DNA from: Bacteroidales bacterium UBA5072 | GTDB taxonomy: Bacteria; Bacteroidota; Bacteroidia; Bacteroidales; UBA10428 | Direction: 5' to 3' | Length of the DNA: 13,797 nucleotides | Assembly: GCA_002415855.1 (NCBI GenBank) | Contig: DIAS01000146.1 | Span: 1-13,797 of the forward strand | Part shown: positions 1 to 7,742 of the stretch, in pieces | How positions within the stretch are numbered: position 1 is the first letter of the stretch | Layout of the letters: every line of letters begins with the position of its first letter | Notes under the pieces: generated by a model | Seen by the model: only the letters and a program-made list of their open reading frames with translations | Databases searched by the model: none | Told to the model about the DNA's origin: nothing | Position numbers and translations under genes: made by a program

Positions 1-399
1 GTGGTCGATCTTCATTCTCTTAAGAACGTCTTCCACTCTTTTCTTCCTGTCGCCGGCCTTCATCTTTAAATAAATAAGCGGCAATTCAACGTTCTCGTAT
101 ACATTAAGCTCATCAATCAGATTAAAGCTCTGGAAAACAAAGCCAATATTACCTTTACGGAAGACTGTCCTGTCACGTTCTTTTAGCTTGGCAACCTCGG
201 TTCCGTTAAAGATGTAGCTTCCGGATGTCGGATTATCAAGAAGTCCCAGTATGTTCAGGAGTGTTGATTTTCCACATCCTGAAGGACCCATAACGGCGAC
301 ATATTCACCCTCCTTGACATTCAGGTTTACTTTGTTCAGTGCCGTTGTCTCGACTTCTTCAGTTCTGAAGACCTTTGTTAAATCATTTGTTTTGATCAT
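1..399 (-). CDS. ABC transporter ATP-binding protein, MacB/LolD type (partial, C-terminus beyond window)
   Basis: This is the nucleotide-binding subunit of an export-type ABC transporter; it would hydrolyse ATP at the cytoplasmic face and drive an FtsX/MacB-like permease. The first 133 codons are present and the frame is open to base 1. Visible elements are the Walker A loop GPSGCGKST (residues 38-46) and the Q-loop glutamine in FVFQSFNLI (about residue 90). The signature LSGGQ, Walker B and H-loop would lie outside the window. An N-terminal MIKTNDLTKVF followed by TALNKVNLNVKEGEYVAVMG is typical of the MacB/LolD/FtsE group of about 220-230 residues. The ATG lies 17 bases after the HlyD-type adaptor stop, so it is the third gene of a TolC-HlyD-ABC operon. 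The exported substrate cannot be deduced. Permease genes are expected next to the left, which is inference. Confidence 0.95.
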   Translation of the reverse strand, partial: MIKTNDLTKVFRTEEVETTALNKVNLNVKEGEYVAVMGPSGCGKSTLLNILGLLDNPTSGSYIFNGTEVAKLKERDRTVFRKGNIGFVFQSFNLIDELNVYENVELPLIYLKMKAGDRKKRVEDVLKRMKIDH

Positions 400-416
400 G
401 ACTTTAGTATTTAATG

Positions 417-1697
417 TTATTTGGATTTCTTAAAAACCAGTTTTTCATTCTTCCCGAAAGTTTCATATCCAGATATAATTACTTTTTCTCCGGGTTGGAG
501 ACCTTCAAGGACTTCATAATACTTGGGATTTTTTCTCCCTATTGAGATATTTCGTTTAACAGCAAACGATTCAGACGGGTCAAGGACATATATCCACTGA
601 CCACCGGTTTCCTGGAAAAAGCCGCCTATCGGAACCAGGACCGACATCTTGGGCTGGCCCAGCTGGAGACTTATATAGTATGTCTGTCCTGTCCTGATAT
701 TTGCCGGAATGCTGTCCTGAAAAATCATGTCAATCTCGAATGTGCCATTCCGTACTTCAGGGTATACTCTTTTCACAACCAGGTCAAATTCACTTCCCTG
801 CCTGTCAAGTCTGGCAGTGAGTTGAGTTCTGACCCTGTCAATATAGTGTTCGTCAATCTGGGCTGTGACCTTGAATGAGGTCAGGACATTTATCTGGCCC
901 ATATTTGCCCCGCGTGAAATTGACTGCCCTATCTCCGGCACCAGCAAACCCAGCTGACCATCAACAGTTGCTCTGACATTCAGATTCTCCACCCTCTGCC
1001 TTACAAGTGCCAGGTTCCTGCGCATATTCTCAAGGTTGTTTACCATGTTGTCAACCTGGACTGAACGGAAAATGGAGTCCTGTTTCTGACGTTCAATAAA
1101 CAGATCCCTGGACTGAAGCGCCATATCCAAATCTTCTTTTGACCTTGTAAATTCTTCTCTCGAAATGAGGCTGTCTTTCATAAGGATGACATTTTGATCG
1201 TAAGTACGTTCCTTCCTCTCGATGTCATATTTAAGGTTGAGTAATTCCCGCTTTATCTGTAGCCTGTCCTGCTCCATGGCTATCTGGGTATTCCTCAGGA
1301 AGTTTTCCTTTTCGGCAAGTTGTGCTTCGCTGTCGAGGATGTTCAGGTAGAGATCGGGATTGGACAGCTTCAATATTATATCTCCCTTTTTTACCATCGA
1401 ACCCTCTTCAATTAGTATTTCTTCAACACGACCGCCCTCCTGGGCATCGAGGAATACTGTGCTGATCGGTTCGACCGTGCCGGGAACCGTTATATAGTCA
1501 TTGAATTGCCCCTCAGTTACGGATTCAATGATTAGTTTATCTTTTTCAACCTTATAGGTAGATGTGCGGTCAGCGAAAAAAGCCATATACATGAGCGCTA
1601 CGAATACAGCTCCCAGGGCAATATATATGATATGTTTCTTTTGCAGGCCCTTCTTCCTGGCAATGGGTTTATCCATTTTTTCAATAGGCGTGTCCAT
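417..1697 (-). CDS. HlyD/RND-type periplasmic adaptor subunit of an ABC efflux system
   Basis: This 426-residue membrane fusion protein would bridge the inner-membrane ABC transporter and the outer-membrane channel. After a basic cytoplasmic N-terminus there is one membrane anchor (about residues 23-41). A first biotinyl-lipoyl half follows (about 88-115, GGRVEEILIEEGSMVKKGD). A long charged helical hairpin with coiled-coil character spans about 116-235. The second lipoyl half (about 240-272) contains DGQLGLLVPEIGQSISRG, and beta-barrel and membrane-proximal regions end in LQPGEKVIISGYE. Length and order match the MacA-like adaptor family. It sits 19 bases after the TolC-type gene and 17 bases before the ABC ATPase gene, which implies co-transcription and joint assembly. 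The substrate is unknown. The call is firm at family level, since the architecture is complete and no key element is missing. Confidence 0.93.
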   Translation of the reverse strand: MDTPIEKMDKPIARKKGLQKKHIIYIALGAVFVALMYMAFFADRTSTYKVEKDKLIIESVTEGQFNDYITVPGTVEPISTVFLDAQEGGRVEEILIEEGSMVKKGDIILKLSNPDLYLNILDSEAQLAEKENFLRNTQIAMEQDRLQIKRELLNLKYDIERKERTYDQNVILMKDSLISREEFTRSKEDLDMALQSRDLFIERQKQDSIFRSVQVDNMVNNLENMRRNLALVRQRVENLNVRATVDGQLGLLVPEIGQSISRGANMGQINVLTSFKVTAQIDEHYIDRVRTQLTARLDRQGSEFDLVVKRVYPEVRNGTFEIDMIFQDSIPANIRTGQTYYISLQLGQPKMSVLVPIGGFFQETGGQWIYVLDPSESFAVKRNISIGRKNPKYYEVLEGLQPGEKVIISGYETFGKNEKLVFKKSK

Positions 1698-1716
1698 CCT
1701 GACTTATTTTTTGATT

Positions 1717-3069
1717 TTAGTTGATTACAATGTTTTCATAGTCACCCGTAGTACAAAACTGAATTGTGAGTCGCCTGAAAAGCAGCTGCAGTTTTGTTCT
1801 GAGTGCTTCGGTCTCAGCTGTAAAAAGTGTTGTCTTTGCAGCTGAGTAATCTGTCACATCAACCAGTCCTGATTCGAATTTTTTCTCAACAGAATTAAAG
1901 GACTTTTTATTGAAAGCAAGGTTGGCTTCAGCAGCAGTATATTCATCTATCCCCCTGTTGTAATTGAGGCAGGCATTTTCAATCTCGGTGTAGAGGTTGT
2001 TTTTCTCAAGTTCGAGCCTCAGCTCAGTATCATTCTTCCTGATCTTTGCCAGCTTGATATTTCTTGCTGTCATATAGTTGTTGAATATCGGGATCTGGAG
2101 CGTGACGTACACAGCCTGGCTGTTGTTGTTTTTCAACTGTTCGGAGAATGAAGCCTGCGCTTCGGCATCTTCACTCACGACTTTATAATATCCGGTATAA
2201 ACTGCCCCGCCGATTTCAAGCCTTGGGGCAATATAACCTTTTGATGCAGCCACCTGCTTTTCTGAAGCTTTCAGTTCATACTCGATCGCTTTAAGACGTG
2301 GAAGGACCTCAGAGGCAATAATAAAGATACTGTCTGTATCAAACCCTGTTCCGGAAATCAGCAAAGTATCCAGGTCAGGTGTCCGGATATCAAAATCCGG
2401 GACATCTTCAAGCTGGAGCATTTGTTTCAGGAGTGTCACGGACTGGCTGGCGGAATTCTGAGCAATCGTGTAATTAAGCCTGTCAGCAGAAACCTGGCTT
2501 TCAATCTCATATTGCCGCGAAACAGCTTCTCTCCCGGTTTCAACCATTTTGCTTATCCTGAAAAGCTGTTGTTCCGAAAGATCAAGCTGGATCTTTGAAG
2601 CATCCTCCAGACCTTTTGCATACAAAACCTGAAAATACTGTCCGGTAATATCAAGGATGAGGGTATTTTTTGTTATCTTCTCATTTTCCAGACCGGCTTT
2701 AAGCATAAACTTATTTGCAGCTACCGTATTCAGTGTTGCAAAACCATTAAACAGGTCGATGGATGAATTTAGTGAGTATGAGTTACTTATATTCTGTTTA
2801 AATGTGATGAGATTGGTTACCGGGTTTACTGATCTCCCGAATCCGACATTCGCATCTGATGCGAAATTGAGCGAGGGCAGCATGTCCAGCTTTGACTTGG
2901 TAAGGTTTACTTCAGCAGTTTCAGTCTGAAGCCTCTGCCTCTGCAATCCAATATTATTTTCGATAGCATAGGTGATGCAATCTTCAAGTGTCCATTTCTT
3001 TGCCTGCGCTGATAATTCATGGGAACATGCAATCAGCACCAGGATTGCAACCCAGATCAGTTTTTTCAT
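1717..3069 (-). CDS. TolC-family outer membrane efflux channel
   Basis: This 450-residue outer-membrane factor would form the trimeric beta-barrel and alpha-helical tunnel of the export complex. An N-terminal hydrophobic signal (residues 1-23) ends in SAQA, followed by the family's usual mature start KKWTLEDCITYAIENN. Two long helical repeats with heptad-like, Gln/Asn/Glu-rich stretches follow, and LQIPIFNNYMTARNIK (near residue 330) is the common membrane-strand motif of TolC proteins. LIAC at residues 12-15 also fits a lipobox, so lipoprotein processing at Cys15 cannot be excluded, although SAQA cleavage looks more natural. The start is supported by a GGGAGAAAG purine-rich stretch just before the ATG. 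It is the first gene of the leftward operon with the adaptor and ATPase, and its promoter should lie in the region shared with the divergent permease gene. Confidence 0.93.
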   Translation of the reverse strand: MKKLIWVAILVLIACSHELSAQAKKWTLEDCITYAIENNIGLQRQRLQTETAEVNLTKSKLDMLPSLNFASDANVGFGRSVNPVTNLITFKQNISNSYSLNSSIDLFNGFATLNTVAANKFMLKAGLENEKITKNTLILDITGQYFQVLYAKGLEDASKIQLDLSEQQLFRISKMVETGREAVSRQYEIESQVSADRLNYTIAQNSASQSVTLLKQMLQLEDVPDFDIRTPDLDTLLISGTGFDTDSIFIIASEVLPRLKAIEYELKASEKQVAASKGYIAPRLEIGGAVYTGYYKVVSEDAEAQASFSEQLKNNNSQAVYVTLQIPIFNNYMTARNIKLAKIRKNDTELRLELEKNNLYTEIENACLNYNRGIDEYTAAEANLAFNKKSFNSVEKKFESGLVDVTDYSAAKTTLFTAETEALRTKLQLLFRRLTIQFCTTGDYENIVIN

Positions 3070-3387
3070 TTCTTTCTCCCAGTTTATGTTCTCATTTGCA
3101 AAGTTTATGCCATGCTTTTAATTAAATGCAAATCAATTATATACGAAAATATCTCATACAAATAGTGTAAAATAATTAGACACTCAACTGTCATTACTCT
3201 TTACATTTTACAAATCGATCATGTATTGAATGAATCACTGATATTTATGACCTGTCATTAAGAAAATTACCGTCAGTGCAATAAGAAGGGGTGCTGTTAA
3301 ATCTTGTTAATGTTATGCTAATAGTATAAGCCACTGACCAATTATTATGCTGTTTATATTTACTTTCGAATACGAAATCGAAATGAC
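3070..3387. other. Divergent intergenic region (318 bases) between TolC-type gene and MacB-like permease gene
   Basis: This AT-rich stretch has no convincing open reading frame and must hold the promoters for both directions. Besides the candidate leftward promoter, it contains TACTTTCG (3361-3368), a near match to TAnnTTTG located 19 bases before the permease ATG. It also contains an octamer AGTTTATG present twice (near 3081 and 3102) and CTGTCATTA present twice (3188-3196 and 3252-3260). No long inverted repeat was seen that would clearly mark an operator. Confidence 0.5.
3099..3132 (-). promoter_or_regulatory. Candidate Bacteroidota promoter of the TolC-HlyD-ABC operon
   Basis: Read on the minus strand, a TTTG (3132-3129) is followed after about 21 bases by TAAACTTTG (3107-3099). 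This resembles the Bacteroidota -33 TTTG and -7 TAnnTTTG elements, but the -7 box has one extra base between TA and TTTG. It would give a leader of roughly 25-30 bases before the ATG at 3069. The call is inferred from pattern only. Confidence 0.3.
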
Positions 3388-5757
3388 ATGCTAAGGAATC
3401 TAATAAAGACAGCAATCAGACACATAGTGAAGCATCCGGGCTACAGCTTTCTGAATATACTCGGTCTTGCTATTGGTATCTTAAGTGCCTTGTTTCTTGT
3501 TATTTATGTTTCTGATGAGGTGAGTTATGACCGTTATAATGAAAAAGCCGACAGGATTTACAGGGTTTCTTCAAAGATTACTGAACCGGATGACCAGTTT
3601 ACCTGGAATGTTGCGCAAATACCCTTCGGACCGCAGGCAGTGCAGGATTATCCTGAGATTCAAGCTTTTGTAAGGTTTTTTCCATTTAACCGAACTTTAT
3701 TCAAATATGAGGACAAAGAGTATTATGAAGAGGGCTTTTACTATGTAGATTCAACCCTGTTTGATATATTCACTTATAAGGTAATAAAGGGTGAAGTGAA
3801 GTCAGCTCTTATAGAACCGGACAAGATTATTCTTACTGAGACTGCAGCCGGAAGGTATTTTGGCAGTGATGACCCTATAGGGAAAACAATAACGTCTGCC
3901 GGCAATAGCTTTGAAGTAACAGGTGTGATAGAGGATGTACCTTTCAATTCACACTTCCGCTTTGATGGGGTGGCTTCCAGGAATAATCTTCCAAAACAGA
4001 TGGGATCGTGGGGAAATTTCGGGGTTTTTACATACCTTCTGTTGCCAGAAGATCTTGATGTTAAGGAATTTGAGAAAAAAATACAGGCAATGTATACTGC
4101 ATATATGGAACCGATTTTTGGTCCGGTACATATCACTGTGGAGTACATACTTGAACCTATTACCCGCATACATCTTTATTCGACAAACCCGGGTGAACCA
4201 GAACCTACCGGAAGCATTACTTACGTATATATCTTCGCCATTGTAGCGCTTTTCCTTGTCCTTATTGCTGCCATGAATTACATGAACCTGGCAACAGCAC
4301 GTTCTGCAGGGCGCGCACGTGAGGTAGGCTTGCGCAAAGTTGTCGGATCGAGAAGAAGCACACTTGTGATGCAGTTCCTGTCCGAATCAGTCCTGTTTAC
4401 TGTTATTTCCCTTCTCATCAGCGTTATTGGATTGATCGTTCTTCTGCCGAAGTTTAACCAGCTTGCAGGCAAGTCATTTAATCTCCATGTTTTATATAGT
4501 CCGGAAGTAATTTTGAGTTTGCTTGGCATCATTATCCTTGTTGGCATCATAGGCGGAAGTTACCCGGCTTTCTTCCTGTCAAGATTTAGTCCTGTCACCG
4601 TCCTTAAGGGTGAGATCACCCGGGGCTCGGCTGGCAGTCTTTTCCGTAAGATACTTGTTGTCATCCAGTTCGCCGTCTCCGTGATCATGATAATTTGTAC
4701 ACTGGTTGTCTACAAGCAGCTTAACTACCTGAAGACTATGGACCAGGGATTTGATCAGAAAAATGTTGTAAGCCTCCAATTGAACGATCGGATGGTACAG
4801 AAATATCCTGTGCTGAAACTTGCACTTCTTGAGAATCCCAACATTAAATCTGTTGGTGGAACCAGTAACCCTATCGGAGAAGGCTCAGGCAAGTTTCTGT
4901 TGAATGTCGAGACTGATCAGGGTATGTCGCAGCGGGGCGTTAACCTTGTTGTGGTAGATCATGATTTTGTAGAAACAATGGGTATTAAAATGAAGGAAGG
5001 ACGTGATTTCCAGATTGATATGCCTTCTGATACACTGACCGGGGTAGTTGTGAACGAGACTTTTGTAAATCGGATGGGATGGAGCGAACCGATAGGAAAA
5101 AAGATTGAGGTGGGTGATGCAAATACACTCAGGGCCAGGGTCATAGGAGTGATGAAGGACTACCATCAGACAGGTATGTACAATGAAATAGAAACACTTG
5201 TTCTTATCTACCGTATTAATAATCCAATAGTATACATAAAATTAGCTGATAATAATACCGAACAAACCCTTGCTTACATAGAAGCCAGATGGAAAGAGAT
5301 CTTTCCGGATCAGCCATTTACATATACTTTTCTCACCGACAGTTTTAACAGACAATTTGACGCGGACGAAAAGCGGGGCCTGATTTTTACCCTATTTACC
5401 ATACTGGCAATACTCATTGCCTGCCTGGGCCTTTTCGGACTGGCGTCCTATACGGTCGAGCAACGCACAAAGGAGATTGGTATCAGAAAAGTATTCGGAG
5501 CAGACGAGAGAGTAATCCTGCGGCTGATATCAAAAGAATTTCTTATCCTCACTTCGATCTCGATAATTATAGCAATTCCAGTCGCCATTTACTTCATGAA
5601 TAACTGGCTTGAGAATTATGTTTATCGGACTAAAATCGGAGTGGTTCTTTTGCTGGTTGCGGCCTTACTGACAATTTTAATAACGTTTTTAACTATCAGT
5701 TTCAAAGCCTATCAGGCAGCTATAATGAATCCGGCCAACTCTGTTAAGACCGAATAG
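3388..5757 (+). CDS. ABC transporter permease, MacB/FtsX type, eight membrane segments
   Basis: This 789-residue permease has two MacB-type periplasmic (PCD-like) domains and two FtsX core domains, as in the large Bacteroidota permeases. Membrane segments are visible at about 20-42, 277-299, 332-354, 373-397, 420-442, 665-689, 718-737 and 750-773. The periplasmic domains lie at about 43-276 and 443-664. The cytoplasmic coupling motifs REVGLRKVVGSRR (311-323) and KEIGIRKVFGADE (695-707) occupy equivalent places in both halves, and the protein ends with the family tail NPANSVKTE. It carries no ATPase domain and would need a separate ATP-binding protein, plausibly the one encoded at 399-1. It likely works by the mechanotransmission scheme known for MacB, moving substrate from the periplasm to the TolC channel. 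It is divergent from the TolC-HlyD-ABC operon and stands as a single gene before a terminator. The substrate (peptide, lipid or drug) cannot be told. Confidence 0.94.
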   Translation: MLRNLIKTAIRHIVKHPGYSFLNILGLAIGILSALFLVIYVSDEVSYDRYNEKADRIYRVSSKITEPDDQFTWNVAQIPFGPQAVQDYPEIQAFVRFFPFNRTLFKYEDKEYYEEGFYYVDSTLFDIFTYKVIKGEVKSALIEPDKIILTETAAGRYFGSDDPIGKTITSAGNSFEVTGVIEDVPFNSHFRFDGVASRNNLPKQMGSWGNFGVFTYLLLPEDLDVKEFEKKIQAMYTAYMEPIFGPVHITVEYILEPITRIHLYSTNPGEPEPTGSITYVYIFAIVALFLVLIAAMNYMNLATARSAGRAREVGLRKVVGSRRSTLVMQFLSESVLFTVISLLISVIGLIVLLPKFNQLAGKSFNLHVLYSPEVILSLLGIIILVGIIGGSYPAFFLSRFSPVTVLKGEITRGSAGSLFRKILVVIQFAVSVIMIICTLVVYKQLNYLKTMDQGFDQKNVVSLQLNDRMVQKYPVLKLALLENPNIKSVGGTSNPIGEGSGKFLLNVETDQGMSQRGVNLVVVDHDFVETMGIKMKEGRDFQIDMPSDTLTGVVVNETFVNRMGWSEPIGKKIEVGDANTLRARVIGVMKDYHQTGMYNEIETLVLIYRINNPIVYIKLADNNTEQTLAYIEARWKEIFPDQPFTYTFLTDSFNRQFDADEKRGLIFTLFTILAILIACLGLFGLASYTVEQRTKEIGIRKVFGADERVILRLISKEFLILTSISIIIAIPVAIYFMNNWLENYVYRTKIGVVLLLVAALLTILITFLTISFKAYQAAIMNPANSVKTE

Positions 5758-5769
5758 ATATAATAGCAA

Positions 5770-5797
5770 GGGGGCCCGTTTCCGGGTCCCCTTTTTT
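5770..5797 (+). terminator. Rho-independent terminator after the permease gene
   Basis: A GC-rich stem (5770-5778 paired with 5783-5791, eight Watson-Crick pairs and one G-T pair) closes a TTTC loop and runs directly into six T residues (5792-5797), 12 bases after the permease stop. The same hairpin may also block leftward transcription from the DUF4251 gene, but that side lacks a good T run. Confidence 0.9.
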
Positions 5798-5818
5798 ACT
5801 GTCATTTAAACGATTTTT

Positions 5819-6340
5819 TTACTGTTGAGGTTTTTCAGGAGCATTTATTTCGCCGCTGTACGATATTGTGCTGCGGTTATTGCTGATGACTGTCAGCGAT
5901 GCACTTCCTTCCGTGCCGATAGAAAGTGACAGCCTGTATGTATCATTTGATCCTTTGACAACGGCATCGACCTGGTAACCTTTCTTGTTCGGGGTAACTG
6001 TATATTCATCCGGTTTCCCTTCGAACTGTATCCCTCCGTCACCGCCATAGGCGACAGCCCCCGTTGCCCTGCCGAAATAAGGCAGATCACCCTTTATCGT
6101 ATCAGCGTGAAATTCCACGAATCCCATATTTGTCGTAAGATCCATTGACCGGTATCCCTGAGGTATCGCCCTGCTGGCATTAAAGATAAATATCCTGGTA
6201 TTGACCATAGCCTCAACCTGCTTTTGCTTCTCAACCTTGCGTTCCGCTTTTAACTCTTTTTTTGTCTTCTCCTGGGAGAAACCGGAAGTGGCAATAAAAG
6301 CGGACAGCACCAAAAGAAATAAGACTTTTGTTTTCATCAT
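5819..6340 (-). CDS. Secreted DUF4251 domain protein
   Basis: This 173-residue protein has a signal peptide (residues 1 to about 23, ending GFSQ) and a Lys/Glu-rich linker (about 24-43). A DUF4251 domain follows to about residue 165, recognised by FIFNASRAIPQG near the domain start and by DLPYFGRATGAVAYGGDGGIQF in its centre (described here in overlapping parts, LPYFGRA at about 85-91 and YGGDGGIQF at about 98-106). DUF4251 proteins are small periplasmic or surface proteins found in Bacteroidota, and no biochemical role is established. The start is one of two adjacent ATGs (6340 or 6337). The gene begins 3 bases after the stop of the DUF4239 membrane protein gene, so the two are almost certainly translated from one transcript. 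Its position at the end of a signalling cluster suggests that it is an output of that circuit, which is inference. Confidence 0.85.
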   Translation of the reverse strand: MMKTKVLFLLVLSAFIATSGFSQEKTKKELKAERKVEKQKQVEAMVNTRIFIFNASRAIPQGYRSMDLTTNMGFVEFHADTIKGDLPYFGRATGAVAYGGDGGIQFEGKPDEYTVTPNKKGYQVDAVVKGSNDTYRLSLSIGTEGSASLTVISNNRSTISYSGEINAPEKPQQ

Positions 6341-6343
6341 CTT

Positions 6344-7168
6344 TTATTTTAATGCGTTTTCGAGTTCTTTATTCTGATTATCATTTGTTAACTGCCAGTT
6401 TTTTAACTGACTCTGTAATGTGAATATAGGCTTCGGGCTTGGTATTGCCAGTCCCGTCTCGGGACGGTCAAGCACTAAAATGAGCAGCATGACGACAGCA
6501 AAAATAATTGAGATAAGCAGGTTCATCCTGTAACTCCCTTTTCCAGAAATCCCGAAATTATAACCGAGTGTCAGCATGGAAAAGAAAGCAATAATCAATA
6601 ATATCCAGATTATGATAGCAGGTATACGATACTCAAATGCCATTGTAATCCGCTGGTTATAGCTATCGAACATGTCATTTACTGATTGAGTGAACAGTGC
6701 ATAGACCTCCGAACTCCGATCCTGTTGAGCCAGCGTTTCAGCGCAATCCCAGAGGCTGTCAAGTATCTCTTTCGATCGCGACATTGCATAATCGATTTTC
6801 GAGTAATCTGTGGCAACGTCAGTACGTAGGTCAACATATTCAACAAGCAGTTTTTTATTCGTGGAACGGAATGGTTCAGGCAATAATCCTGACCGCAGGT
6901 AGGTAGTTCTGATGTTCGTAACTTCGTCCAGCAACAGGGCTTTACGAGCGTCATATCGACTGGAAACAATCTGAAAGGTGAATGCAAGCATAAAGGCTAA
7001 GAGAGCAAAAGTTGTGGCTACGACTGTACCAACTGAGGAAGGTTCCATATTTATTTCCTTCTTTTTACGGTATACGCCATATTGCTGACCGATTATTATG
7101 GGCACAAGAACAACAATCAGCGGAATAATGAAAAATCCTGCTATTTTGAGAAGGGAATAAGTATTCAT
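6344..7168 (-). CDS. DUF4239 (bestrophin-like domain) integral membrane protein
   Basis: This 274-residue protein has four predicted membrane helices at about 9-28, 46-68, 183-203 and 215-233. Between helices 2 and 3 lies a roughly 115-residue hydrophilic, helical region with SSRYDARKALLLDEVTNI. After helix 4 comes the motif LDRPETGL (233-240), which I associate with DUF4239 proteins, described as bestrophin-like. Bestrophins are anion channels, so a channel role is a reasonable guess, but no transport function is established for this bacterial family. The ATG has AGAGG only one base upstream, an unusually close Shine-Dalgarno-like sequence. The gene follows the receiver-only protein after 84 bases and precedes DUF4251 by 3 bases. 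No frameshift or truncation is visible. Confidence 0.85.
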   Translation of the reverse strand: MNTYSLLKIAGFFIIPLIVVLVPIIIGQQYGVYRKKKEINMEPSSVGTVVATTFALLAFMLAFTFQIVSSRYDARKALLLDEVTNIRTTYLRSGLLPEPFRSTNKKLLVEYVDLRTDVATDYSKIDYAMSRSKEILDSLWDCAETLAQQDRSSEVYALFTQSVNDMFDSYNQRITMAFEYRIPAIIIWILLIIAFFSMLTLGYNFGISGKGSYRMNLLISIIFAVVMLLILVLDRPETGLAIPSPKPIFTLQSQLKNWQLTNDNQNKELENALK

Positions 7169-7252
7169 ACCTCTAGTTTGGTTTGCTGCCAGAAAGTTCT
7201 GCCAGGGTTGATTCTGTTAAACTGCCAGCCCTAAGATAACAATTATTTGACT

Positions 7253-7606
7253 TTATGATTGCAGGTTATACCTGATAATATCAATAAGTGTCTCTCCATC
7301 GACGGGCTTGCGGAGGAAAGCCTTCACTCCGTAATCCTTGCAAGTTTTCCGGCTTTGATAATCATCATAAGACGTTACCACTATTACAGGAATAGTATTA
7401 TTCTCCTCGCTTAACCTTTTCAATACCTCGAAACCGTTCGTCTCAGGAAGGTTAAGGTCGAGGATAAGAAGATCCCCCTCCCTGGGTACATAATAGAATA
7501 GAAATTCATTTGCCTTATCAAAGGCCTTGCACTCTAATTTGGCAGACCGGAGGAATAACTCATAACCCCTTAGAACTGCGTGATCATCATCTATCAGATA
7601 AATCAT
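7253..7606 (-). CDS. Stand-alone response regulator receiver (REC) protein
   Basis: This 117-residue protein consists only of a CheY-like receiver. It retains the acidic pocket DDD (6-8), the phospho-acceptor Asp50 in LLILDLNLPETNG, the switch residue Thr78 (VVTSYDD) and Lys100 in LRKPVD, so it should be phosphorylatable. It has no output domain. It could act by protein-protein contact, as a phosphate sink, or as a shuttle in a phosphorelay with the histidine kinase encoded upstream. It starts 136 bases after the FixJ-like regulator gene and heads the receiver-DUF4239-DUF4251 unit. The ATG is preceded by a candidate promoter and by two GTAC-N4-GTAC inverted repeats, which suggests separate control from the kinase-regulator pair. 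No strong Shine-Dalgarno is seen, as is common in Bacteroidota. Confidence 0.9.
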   Translation of the reverse strand: MIYLIDDDHAVLRGYELFLRSAKLECKAFDKANEFLFYYVPREGDLLILDLNLPETNGFEVLKRLSEENNTIPVIVVTSYDDYQSRKTCKDYGVKAFLRKPVDGETLIDIIRYNLQS

Positions 7607-7658
7607 TTTGTTTCCGGGTTAATTGGCAACGATAGACGTCGATGAAATACAATTTATA

Positions 7659-7689
7659 CAAATGTACATAAGTACATTCTCGTAACCAA
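7659..7689 (-). promoter_or_regulatory. Candidate promoter of the receiver-DUF4239-DUF4251 unit
   Basis: On the minus strand, TTGG (7689-7686) is followed after 19 bases by TACATTTG (7666-7659), a full match to the Bacteroidota -7 consensus TAnnTTTG. The transcription start would fall near 7655, giving a leader of about 50 bases before the ATG at 7606. The -7 box overlaps one arm of an inverted repeat. Confidence 0.5.
7661..7678. promoter_or_regulatory. Inverted repeat AATGTAC-ATAA-GTACATT, candidate operator 1
   Basis: This is a perfect 7-base inverted repeat with a 4-base spacer, which places GTAC cores at 7664-7667 and 7672-7675. It overlaps the -7 element of the candidate leftward promoter, centred near -14. 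It is suited to a dimeric LuxR/FixJ-type regulator, and the FixJ-like gene next door is the natural candidate binder. Binding is inferred. Confidence 0.5.
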
Positions 7690-7690
7690 T

Positions 7691-7704
7691 AGTACCTTAG
7701 TACT
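7691..7704. promoter_or_regulatory. Inverted repeat AGTAC-CTTA-GTACT, candidate operator 2
   Basis: This second inverted repeat has the same core arrangement, GTAC-N4-GTAC (7692-7695 and 7700-7703), and its centre is 28 bases from that of operator 1. It lies just upstream of the -33 element, near -42 relative to the predicted start, a usual position for an activator that touches RNA polymerase. Confidence 0.5.
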
Positions 7705-7742
7705 ACTGAGGGCATTTTATACAAGATTCAAAATACCGGTTA

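Noticed and set aside
3774..5166. Several minus-strand frames of 66-131 codons
   Set aside because: All lie inside the permease gene, whose eight-helix architecture and duplicated coupling motifs are clear.
7661..7704. The paired GTAC repeats as a CRISPR-like or transposon-end structure
   Set aside because: There are only two short repeats with no spacer array, target duplication or transposase. A regulator site next to a promoter explains them better.
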